Assembly (NCBI RefSeq): GCF_030247195.1 | Contig: NC_080670.1 | Span: forward strand, 157,492,580 to 157,556,579 | Length of the DNA stretch: 64,000 nt | Source of the DNA: Topomyia yanbarensis | Taxonomy: Eukaryota > Arthropoda > Insecta > Diptera > Culicidae | Direction of reading: 5' to 3' | In this document: positions 54,804 to 64,000 of the stretch, piece by piece | How the letters are laid out: each line of letters opens with the position of its first letter | Position numbering within the stretch: position 1 is the stretch's first letter | Translations under genes and position numbers: made by a program | The notes under the pieces: model-generated | What the model saw: only the letters and a program-made list of their open reading frames with translations | The model's database searches: none | What the model was told of the DNA's origin: nothing

Positions 54804-55441
54804 ATTCACTCACTTTTTAGCCCGTTCACTTCATGTTGGAAAACGAAAGGTAAAATATTCAAATCTAGTTAGAACGTAATAGTCACAGTGAGAGCATGAA
54901 GTGAACGGGTTAAAATGTGAGTGGATAGATTTAAGACGATATTCAAATGTAATAATGATTATACTTTTTGAATATTAATCGTTCTGAAGAAAGCTGAATT
55001 AAAGTAAGCTGAAACGTTTATTGCGGAAATGTCTTTCTTTCATAATCACAGAAACAAATCAATAAAACTATAAAAATTAAACACACGGAATGCTGTCGAT
55101 TGCATAGCCACTAAATTAAAAGTAGTAAAAAATACTCCACGATATCCATTAGTGAAACAAACTACCAATTCTATCTGCACTTTGTTGCTTATCCACTTTA
55201 CAGACAGTTTGATATCGTTGCCCTCGAATACGAAATACAGTTTCGATTAACTTTAAGCAAACTCGTGTTGACGTATAGCGGTGGAACATTTGCTGAAGAT
55301 GAAAATGAAGATTAACCTCACGGAAATAATCTTTACTCAGCTAAATCACGTGCGTAATTGTGTTCTGTTAATGTACAAAAGGTTAATCGAGGCAAAAAAA
55401 CTTCACTAAGAAGAATAATATGAAACATAGCGTTTTATATT
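54804..55441. other. No recognisable gene
   Basis: AT-rich. There are inverted stretches such as CACTTTTTAGCCCGTTCACTTCATG (54808-54833, first bases) and GAAGTGAACGGGTTAAAA (about 54898), forming a palindromic pair around 54805-54930. No coding signal. Confidence 0.4.
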
Positions 55442-55920
55442 AGGGGAGACTGAGGAGACTTATCCCCTTTTTTATTTTTCAATCCTACTCCGTGGAATGA
55501 TAAAAAAAACTATGTATTTTTTGTAGTTTTATATTGTTTATATGGTTGACAGATAATCATAAAAAATTACATGGAAATATTATACTGGACATGAGATATG
55601 AGCATTTTTGGAAAACAACAAAAAAATGGAAAATTCTTTGATTAGTGGAGACTCGATCCCTAATTTGGGGAGACTTGATTATTTTTTGAAAACGTGTTTA
55701 AGAGAGCATGTATGGTAACAAGCCTATTTTTACCCTGTTTCTATTATCACCCTACCCATCTGAAGCCTTTGGTTAGAACAGCGTCTGCCATCTTTGCTCA
55801 ACGCATTGGCTCAAATGGTGTTGCGATAATTGGGGTACTCGATTAGAGTTGTTGCTGCGCTCAAACAAAAGATTTTCACCATTCTCAAGACAATTTTGTT
55901 ATTATATTGGCTCTTAATAA
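55442..55920. repeat. GGGGAGA...TTATCCCC repeat family, copy 1
   Basis: Begins TAGGGGAGACTGAGGAGACT, very like TAGGGGAGAGTGAGGACACT at 63058. GGAGACTCGATCCC and GGGGAGACTTGATT recur internally. The right boundary is unclear. Probably a dispersed element of mosquito genomes; classification unknown. Confidence 0.5.
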
Positions 55921-55968
55921 GAGGCGAATGACCTTAACGTTAAAACCTCTATAATCGAAATAAAAAAA
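55921..55968 (+). mobile_element. 5'-truncated copy of the same SINE (48 bp)
   Basis: GAGGCGAATGACCTTAACGT, then TAAAACCTCTATAATCGAAA and an A-rich end, is the last 48 bp of the SINE at 54626. The flanks TGGCTCTTAATAA and TGGACCTTAATAA form an imperfect duplication, so this looks like a severe 5'-truncated insertion rather than a deletion remnant. Confidence 0.7.
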
Positions 55969-56394
55969 TGGACCTTAATAACAAATCAAAGAAGCTGAAA
56001 TAATAAAATTATTGTAGTAATAATGTGGTACCCTTCTTAATAGGGCAAAAATGGGTACATTACCCCATTCAATTTTATAAATGGATTGTAGTATTGATTA
56101 AATTATGATTAGATATTGTTATTTTTGTTACTACATATTACGCATCTCTCACAAGATTTTTTTTACGATTTCCCCAAATCTCCGTGCAATTATTTGAAAG
56201 CTGTCGTTATTATGGTTGAGGAACGTCAAATGTGGGGTGCATGGTTGCTATGTATGCTGTAGTAAACATTTACAGTTAAGTTTTTGTATGATGAAACGTT
56301 CATTTTTGACGGTTTTTTTTTGTTATTTTATGGCAACAATGAGTTCAATTGTTCTGGTTTGAATTTAGTTATTTTCAGTAGTGTGTATGAAGCA

Positions 56395-56440
56395 TGGCGA
56401 AGGGGAAAAAGTTAAAATATCTATAATCACAATAAAAAAG
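56395..56440 (+). mobile_element. Diverged SINE tail fragment
   Basis: GGCGAAGGGGAAAAAGTTAA, then ATATCTATAATCACAATAAAAAA, aligns with the SINE tail (GGCGAATGACC..GTTAAAACCTCTATAATCGAAAC) with several changes. Confidence 0.4.
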
Positions 56441-56477
56441 CGGATAAGAATAAATTTTAGTTGAATTTTGATCCTTT

Positions 56478-56570
56478 TCTTTGTATTTATTGTAAAAACT
56501 TAAAAGGCCCTCGACTCAATTAAACTACGGCATTAAAAGGTGATAAATAAATAATGAAAATTTGTTTTAA
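56478..56570 (+). mobile_element. LINE 3'-end fragment related to the ORF1-only element
   Basis: TTTATTGTAAAAACTTAAAA, then GGCCCTCGACTCAATTAAACT, then ACGGCATTAAAAGG and AATAAATAAT, parallels 6652-6720 (TTTATTGTAAAAAACAAACA, GGCCTCGTTGAGCTACCGCA, AATAAATTTA). Only the 3' end remains; no ORF1 is seen upstream. Confidence 0.45.
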
Positions 56571-57159
56571 AATAAGAAAGGAGAAAATGAATACAATAAA
56601 TAGAAAGAAAAAAATAAATCGGATGGCATAAGGTACTAAGTCACTTCACGCTTGTCCGAATACACCGCGGACTCAGGTGATTTGCATTTAAAAATGACAA
56701 AACATCCAGACTCCTGCGGTAGAAGACAAAGGATTAATTTGTCGGGAAACTCTAAGCTTGTGCATATGACCCTATTCCACAATTTTCTAAACTTTAGGCA
56801 TTGAAAATGCTTATAGTTAAAGCCTTCCGCATTTTTGATCGGGTAACCAACCCGGTGGAACCATGGTCGTATGCTGACAAGGAAGGAGGGCTCCTCTTTT
56901 CGGAGGGTGAGTCCATCCGAGCGTCTATTTCCCATGTTAGGGGCGGCTCAGAACAGCGTCTGTCCTCCATGTTAGGGGCGGCTGATGTATCGTCCTCGTG
57001 TCCTCAGTGTGGGACTCCAAACAGAGCTGACACGATGGTCCTCCGGCGAGACAGAGGGTTGGGGAAGGCCCAACAAACCGCCCTGGAAAACTAACCGTTA
57101 CAAACAATGCAGAAGAAAATACGAATCGGAACAATCGGCAAAGACCTACGCGACGAAAT

Positions 57160-57680
57160 AAGGACTACGATTGGAAACTCGGAACACGGAACTGCAGGTC
57201 GCTCTGCTTACCAGCTTTCGACAGGGTAATCTCCGATGAACTCCAACCACGCAACTTTGAAGCCGTAGCACTGCAGGAACTTTGCTTGACAGGACAAAAA
57301 GTATGGAAAAGCGGACATCGGGCGGCTACTTTCTACCAGAGCTGTGGCATCACCAACGATTTGGGAACCTCATCGGTGATATGAACGCTCAGGTACGACG
57401 GGAGGTAATGCTTAGACCGGTAATCGGGCCAAACAGCTTGCACACCGTATCGAATGACAACGGCCAACGATGCGTGAACTTCGCAGCCTCCCGTGGCATG
57501 GTAGTCCGAAGTACCTTCTTCCCCCGCAAAAATATCCACAAACTGGAGATCACCTGACCAACGCACCAAAAACCAAATCGATCACGTTACAATCGACGGG
57601 CGATTCTTCTCTGATATCACCAACGTTCGTACCTAACGCAGTGCGAATATAGATTCGGACCATTCCCTAGTTGCAGTATG
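57160..57680 (+). pseudogene. RTE endonuclease remains
   Basis: Traces in order: WKLGTRNCRSLCLPAFDRV, then a Glu-containing VALQELCLTGQ, then after a deletion IGDMNAQV (GDMN motif), NFAASRGMVVRSTFF, IDHVTIDGRFFSD and NIDSDHSLVAV (SDH motif). The order matches an APE-type endonuclease, but about 60-80 residues between the ELCLTG region and GDMN are missing and stops interrupt the frame. Confidence 0.7.
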
Positions 57681-58289
57681 CATGCGCTCAAACTCTCGAC
57701 GGTGTACAACACTCGTCGTAGTCGGACGCCAAGGCCCAATACCGCGCAACTTCGGAACGCCGGGGTTGCCCAAGACTATGCACAGCGGCTGGAAGCAGCA
57801 CTACCCACGGTAGAACAGTTGGGCGCAGCTACTGTTGAAGATGGCTGGAGGGGAGCCGCTCCGACATAGGAAGTACTACTATAGCGGCAGTAGATACAGT
57901 AATTCTGAATCGAGTAAACGACTGGTTCGATGACGAATGTAAGCAGTTAATAAAGGAGAAGAATGCAGCAGGGGCGTTCTGTGCTGCAGCACAGAACGCG
58001 ACAGAATGTGGAGCGATACAAACAAGCACGGAACAGGCAAACCTCGGTCCTCCGTAGAAAGAAGCGCCAACAGGATGAACGAGATCGCGAAGCGATGGAA
58101 CAACTGTACCGCGTAAACGACACATGAAAGTTCTACGAGAAGCTGAACAGTTCGCGCAAAGGCTACGTTCCGCAAGCCGATATGTGCAGGGACTTAGACG
58201 ACAGCCTTCTTACGAATGAATGTGAGGTGATTGAGAGATGGAGGTAGTACTACGACGAGCACCTCAACGGTAAAACAGCAGAGGACGAA

Positions 58290-59568
58290 GGCGGTATGAA
58301 AACGGATCTTGGAGCACACGCAGAAGACGATAGGCTGCCGGCCCCTGATCTCCAAGAAGTCAAGGAGGAGATCGGTCGGCTGAAAAACAACAAAGCTGTC
58401 GGTGTAGATCAACTACATAGCGAGCTATTAAAATACGGTGGTGAAACACTGACTAGAGCGCTGCACTGGGTAATCGCCAAAATGTGGGAGGAGGAGATTC
58501 TTCCGGAGGATTGGATGGAGGGTGTCGTTTGCCCAATCTACAAAAAGGGTGACAAGTTGGATTGCTGCAACTACCGCGCGATCACACTACTTAGCGCCGC
58601 GTACAAGATCCTCTCCCCAATTCTTTGCCGCCGATTGTCACCATTTGCAAGGGAGTTCGTGGGGCACTACCAAGCGGGATTCATGGGCTCCCGCGCCACC
58701 ACGGACCAAATATTCGCGATTCGGCAGGTTCCGTAGAAGTGCCTCGAATACAACGTTTGTTCATCGATTTCAAATCGGCGTATGACACAATCGATCGAGA
58801 TCAGCTATGGCAGATAATGCACGAGTACGGTTTTCCGGATAAGCTAACACGATTAGTCAAAGCAACGATGGATCGGGTGATGTGCGTTGCTCGAGGATCA
58901 GGGACACTCTCGAGTCCCTTTGAATCTCGAAGATGGTTACGGCAAGGTGATGGTCTATCGTGCCTGTTGTTCAACATTGCGATAGAAGGTGTAATAAGAA
59001 GGGGATAGACACGAGTGGCACGATCTTCAGGAAGCCCGTCTAGCTTCTTGGCTTCGCCGACGACATTGACATAATGGCACGGAACTTTGAGGCGATGTCG
59101 GATACGTACATCAGACTGAAAGCTGAAGCCAGCAGGATTGGACTTGCCATCAACGTTTCGAAAACATAATACATCACAGGAAGAGGTTCTAGAGACGACA
59201 ATGTGAACCTCCCATCTCGAGTTCGGATTGACGGTGACGAAATCGAGATGGTCGACGAATTCGTGTATTTGGGCTCACTGGTAACCGCCGACATTGATAC
59301 CAGCAGAGAAATTCAGAGACGGATCTTGGTGGGAAATCGTGCGCACTTTGGACTCCGGAGGACACTCCGGTCGAACAAAATTCGCCGACGCACGAAGCTG
59401 ATTATCTACAAGACGCTGATTAGACCGGTGATCCTCTTTTTTCGACCACGAGACCTGCACTATGCTCGTGGAGGACCAACGCGCCCTTGGAGTTTTCGTA
59501 CGAAAAGTGTTGCGTACCATCTATGGTGGCGTGCAGATGGAAGACGGAACGTGGCGCAGGCGAATTAA
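58290..59568 (+). pseudogene. RTE reverse transcriptase remains
   Basis: 58296-58736 reads RLKNNKAVGVDQLHSELLKY, YKKGDKLDCCNYRAITLL and ATTDQIFAIRQV, then hits a TAG. The frame continues shifted with LFIDFKSAYDTIDRDQLW and RQGDGLSCLLFNIAIEGVIRR, a further stop, then LLGFADDIDI (catalytic FADD at about 59052-59063) and VDEFVYLGSLVTADIDTSRE to TLIRPV. Further C-terminal sequence in other frames runs to 59870. The catalytic residues survive but the frame is broken at least four times. Confidence 0.75.
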
Positions 59569-59880
59569 CCATGAGTTGCATCAGCTGCTGGAAGAACCAT
59601 CCATCGCGCATACCGCAAAAATAGGACGTTTGCGGTAGGCTGGACACGTTGTAAGAATGTCGGACGACGACCCAGTTGACGCGAAGATGGTTCTTGAGGG
59701 TGACCGTAAAGGAACAAGAAGACGGGGCGCATAGCGAGCACGGTGGATCGACCAGATAGAGGACGACCAGCGAACCCTTCGAAGACTGCGAAGCTGGCGA
59801 CAAGCAGCAATGGACCGAGTGGAGTGGAGACGGCTTCTGCATACAGCAAGAAACAACAAGGCTCTAGTCTGAACGGTAAG

Positions 59881-62800
59881 GTAAGTAGTATTTGCACAAG
59901 GTCGCCACTTCTTGTTTTGAGACTAATTTGTACGTTTTCCGTAATACAGATTCGCACAGATTTTTAAATAGGCTGCGCACAGATTTCAAGAAATATGTCC
60001 TGGCATCCCTGCGCGTGCATGTTTGAATCAGCTTTTGCTCTTATGTCGAACGGCTGTGTAGCGCCTGGACGCTACAATAAGCGGTAGACGCTATGCATTT
60101 TCAGCAGCGGTGGCATCGCACACAGTTAAACCGTGTACGGATTTTTCGAGTACCAACACGGTGTCACAGAATGATTTGTGATAGTGGTAGGTGGGGTGGT
60201 TTGGATTGAGTTCAATACGGCAGTATGCGATTTGTGTGTGCTGCTTGAGAGTGTGCGTTTTATTTTTATACATGCGTGTGCGATATAACTCAATCCATGA
60301 TTACGGCGCTTTAGTAGGTGCGTATATTATTTCGGTTATATGTGATACGTTTTTTATCATTAAGGCATCCGACAACATGCTTCTGTAGTTATTTCTAAAG
60401 CACTGTTCAGGAGCGTAGTATTTTAAATAGGAGTATAATCTGACGTTTTGATTTATTATTTCGAACACTTGTTTCGTACTGCATAAAACTTAAAATTTTA
60501 AAACAAGAGCTTACTGTCTCAGCTGCAGTTTAAGCGGACGATCTTTTTTGATTAATCCCATGCCATATCTTAAGCATTACTGGACTTAAAATTATTTTTC
60601 CCATTTTATCCAGTCAGAGTATCTGTACTGCCCTCTTTTTTAGAATAATGTTCTAAACGCGTTTTAAATTAAACAATAAATAGAACGTGTGTATACCAAT
60701 TTAAATTTTAAAATAAATCTGTTTTAAATTATAAAACAAACTGCTATACATTGTACATTAATCAATCAAGAAATACTTAACCCAAAGATTGTTTACCAAA
60801 GTTCATTAGTACATTATTGAAAATTTAATTGGAAAAAGAAATTTCATATTTCGTGTAGAAACTGAATATTTCCTGTTGGTGGAAGTGGGCTTCCTTCAGA
60901 GCCACGAAATTTCAAAATCAGGTTCCTATTTCTGCTTGCATTTATCGAAACCGACATTCAGATTCAACGCCTCCCTCATTCATTCACTTTCCAACTGACG
61001 GAAATTTCATTCAGAATCGAATGCTTGAGTGCAGAGAAAATATAAATTCATTCACCAACCAAAGCATTCATTTGTTATTATGTCGACAGTTTGAAGGCAA
61101 AAGTTGGTATTTTCTACATTTTCGAGCATAAGTGAACTGCATAATCTATATCTGATGCACTTTTGCTCAATAATCTCTCTCAGAGCCAGCATAAAAACGA
61201 AATTCACTTTGCTACTGAAACCGAACACGTCCGAACCTGAATGCGCTGCGTCGGGTAAACGAATGACGAGGGAAACGAACCAAACATTTCATTCATCGCG
61301 GCGGGCATGAATTGAATTTCGTTTTGTTTCAAGTTCACTTAGAAATGTCAATTTTTTAGGCTCTGGCTTCCTTATCACTATTCTCAATATAGAGCTTTTC
61401 TTTTGAATATATTTTCTGGACAGGCCAGCCTATTTTTACTAGATGGATTAGCTAAATAATGCCAATCAACTAGTGACATACTTGATTAATTGAAATAATA
61501 GATTACCGTTAAATGACCTTCAATAAATTATGTCTTAATGGGGAATAGCAAATTGTAACATATGGGATCAGGAGAGTGAGCTAGAACGTGAGTCAATAGT
61601 TGTGATAGACAAAATTCATTTGCACGCTCTTGAAAAAAGCTTCATATTTAATGTCATCGTGGTCATGTCCTGTACACAACCTTTTCATATATTTTTTTCA
61701 TAATCTTCCCTAAATCAAAAACCAAAAACAGAAATGAAAATTGATAACTCCGCCTACTATCCTCGGGCTACCCTATATGCAGGACTGAATATTTCCATGC
61801 TCATGGAAAAATAACTTTTTTCACAAATTGATGCACTTTATTTATTGACTGTTGTTATAATTTCGAACATTGAGTGAACATTTTCATTAATTGAAAAACC
61901 AATACAGCTCAATTTTTTATGACATTATGACTAGAAGCTATTTTACGCATAACACCATATGTGTGAAAATATATTTTTCCAGTTACGTAAAGAAAAGTGT
62001 AGAAAGGTTGAAGACTAAAAAATAATGCATTCATTTAAAAACAGTTCTCAATAATAGTTTTCAAATTGTTAGGTAATGGGTTCATTTAATTTTAAACACC
62101 AATGCGTGACCCCTAATTACGCATATATTTTTGATTGAAAAGTAAAATAACAAGAAACAAAATTACGACATCGCGTGGCATCATGTTCCATTTTGGTTTG
62201 CTCTTAAGGAGGACCAAGGCGTAAATTTTCTTTCCATTCTCGATTCGGCTCTTCCGTCATGTTCAATGTTTTACATCATTATTGCGTTTATTGTATCGTT
62301 TTGAAATTTCAATCATTTACGGCCGCTCGGGTTGTGTCCAGCATAGCTACTGGTTCATTTTTCCGAGTCCCGTGTTTCGGGAAGCGTCCTGTATTCCTTG
62401 TTCTGTTTGCCTGCTTGTCCGGATGGTCGAGCGTAGTCCATTAGCAGGGGATAATAAAGATCTTCAGGATATAATTACTATATTGTTCTGCATTTATTGC
62501 TCTTTAGTACGAAAACATAATTTTGTACTTATGTTTTTCTTATGCATCTACAATGTGTGTTGTAATTATTTTCATTTATAAAAGCCGAAGCATGTCTTAC
62601 TGCTACAAAAAGTGCCGCAATTTGGATCGACTACAAAATAGTTCTATTAAATACCAACAAGATAAATAGGGAAAATACCACAAATCTACTAAAATTACAA
62701 GTCCTGAACATAACCCTTGTTTAGATATTACTTTGCATGATATAATTTTATATCATTAAAAATTATAGGTTGCCAAAAATTCGAGAAAAATGACATTTTC

Positions 62801-63057
62801 TAAACGCAATGGCATAAAAAATTGAAAATGAAAATACAAGTATTGCAGGCAAAATTCAGTTTTAGATTTAAACTGGAAATATTGCATATTTGGTAACAGC
62901 TTTTTCTAGATTCCTTACCAATTTCTTTTAAAATCAATCTCATTGTTGTTTCTTCACCATATTAGGCCAATGATATGAATATAAGTAAATAATTGATGCT
63001 TTTTTGTGTCGAAAATAATCGGTGTTAAGTGAAGTCAGACAGAAATAAGTCACATTG
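59881..63057. other. No recognisable gene
   Basis: About 3.2 kb of AT-rich DNA with only short, unremarkable frames and no repeat that I can match elsewhere in the window. Confidence 0.45.
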
Positions 63058-64000
63058 TAGGGGAGAGTGAGGACACTTGATCCTTGGGGATATTTGATTC
63101 CCTGGCCATATCTCATAATCTATACGCATAAAATTATCACAATATTCAAAGAAAATGAAATATTTCCTCGTTTATAATGTTTAAAAAACAAATATGATGT
63201 ATTACGTTTGGCTTGGAAAAGTTGTGTAATATTTAAAAAAATTTGGGTTTAAATCCAGCTCGAAGATCTTTTTGCAAATTTTTTGAACGGTTGTATGAGA
63301 TCGTCGAACTAATTATTTATGAATGTTTTCAAATACGATTACTTTCTAAGGGCTTTTGTCTAGAAAAAAACGTTTTTCGAATAAAAACTTTTACAACACA
63401 TACAAAAAAAAATTAATTTTGTTCACCTCATACAACAACAATCTTTGATCCCTGTAACATTGGGTATTCTTGATCCCTATCATTAGTTCTCTCAAACACT
63501 TTAGAAATGTATAGAAATAGTAAAACGTGAATTTCATAAAGTACCTGGCACTATTAATTGATTTAAAATATTTTTTCCGTGACCAAATAACGGTATAAGT
63601 TATTGAAGGTTGGAAAAGCCAGTTAAACAGCACTGATTTACCAAAAATACTTGTCTTGACTTTCTACTGTGGATAAAGTTTGTCGTGCATCTAAAATGGT
63701 AGTCTTATTAATTTATTTGTCAGGAAAGGTGGTTAGCTGAATTTTCGTGTCTATATGTCATAGTGTACTTTGTTTCTTTGGCCCTAGTAGACGGGGGATC
63801 AAGTTAAAACACGTTTTTACAAAAACCTCGTTTTGGCATGATTTTCAAAACTGTTCATATTACTGACAGAACATAGTATTCGGATTTACACATTATGCAT
63901 AGCTCTTAAAATTCGAATTGACAAGATGGCGAATTTGGCAATTAAAATTTTGATTTCATTGAAAATTTATGCAAAAAAAACAAGAGTGGGATCAAGTTTA
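63058..64000. repeat. GGGGAGA...CTTGATCC repeat family, copy 2 (runs off the window)
   Basis: Starts TAGGGGAGAGTGAGGACACT, then TGATCC. TTGATCCC recurs at about 63449 and 63473, and in reverse as GGGATCAAGTT at 63796 and 63988. Motifs in both orientations suggest inverted organisation. The right end is outside the window. Confidence 0.5.

Larger units (their letters stand above)
56800..59880 (+). mobile_element. Decayed RTE-clade LINE
   Basis: Plus-strand relic, with a 5' part containing leader-like repeats (two copies of TGTTAGGGGCGGCT near 56932 and 56970), then endonuclease, RT and C-terminal segments in changing frames. It ends near 59880 after LLHTARNNKALV. Multiple stops, frameshifts and a large internal deletion in the endonuclease. 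Sequence resembles mosquito RTE elements (JAM1-like). Target duplications were not found. Confidence 0.75.

Overview
The window looks like repeat-dominated intergenic or intronic DNA of an insect, most likely a culicine (Aedes-like) mosquito. The basis is the kind of transposable elements present: a PHD-finger CR1-like LINE, an I-like LINE with an RNase H domain, RTE and R1-type relics, a tRNA-derived SINE with an A-tail, an errantivirus (gypsy group) and many small DNA-transposon derivatives. The background is AT-rich. I recognise no host protein gene, rRNA gene or genuine tRNA gene in the 64 kb. All long open frames belong to retroelements.

Layout. 1-3734: no recognisable gene. 3735-4130: fragment of a TTAA-bounded inverted-repeat element. 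4316-4865: short copy of a modular repeat family. 5667-6736: a LINE-type ORF1 with its own 3' end but no ORF2. 6737-26412: a long head-to-tail array of the modular family (near-identical ~1.19 kb units, then diverged ones). Two elements sit inside one array unit: a 4.4 kb CR1-like LINE (10376-14804, minus) and, 16 bp further on, a complete 7.33 kb errantivirus (14821-22150, minus). A hAT-type MITE (23954-24548) interrupts the distal array. 26413-35012: sparse DNA with small inverted-repeat elements. 35023-41210: a full-length I-like LINE (minus) with a 10-12 bp target duplication. 41501-43429: a TTAA element carrying a Penelope-like relic, which itself carries a MITE. 46143-52030: decayed R1-type LINE copies, head to tail. 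54626-56440: a complete tRNA-derived SINE and two SINE tail fragments. 56800-59880: decayed RTE-clade LINE. 63058-end: a repeat family related to 55442.

The best-preserved system is the errantivirus. It has identical 288-bp LTRs, an ATAT duplication, a tRNA-Ser-like primer site, gag, pol reached by a -1 frameshift, and env. A consensus splice donor (21655) and acceptor (16718) would make the env mRNA. Between that donor and the gag start lie four tandem stem-loops. Their apical sequence is conserved and their lower stems differ while staying complementary. This resembles the place and logic of a retroviral packaging signal and is the most interesting signal in the window. Env is interrupted by one in-frame stop although the LTRs are identical.

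The modular repeat family has a 5' subterminal sequence complementary to a 3' terminal hairpin, a variable number of ~335-bp modules, a CA-rich microsatellite and a tendency to tandem arrays. That architecture recalls Helentron-type non-autonomous elements; this assignment is inference.
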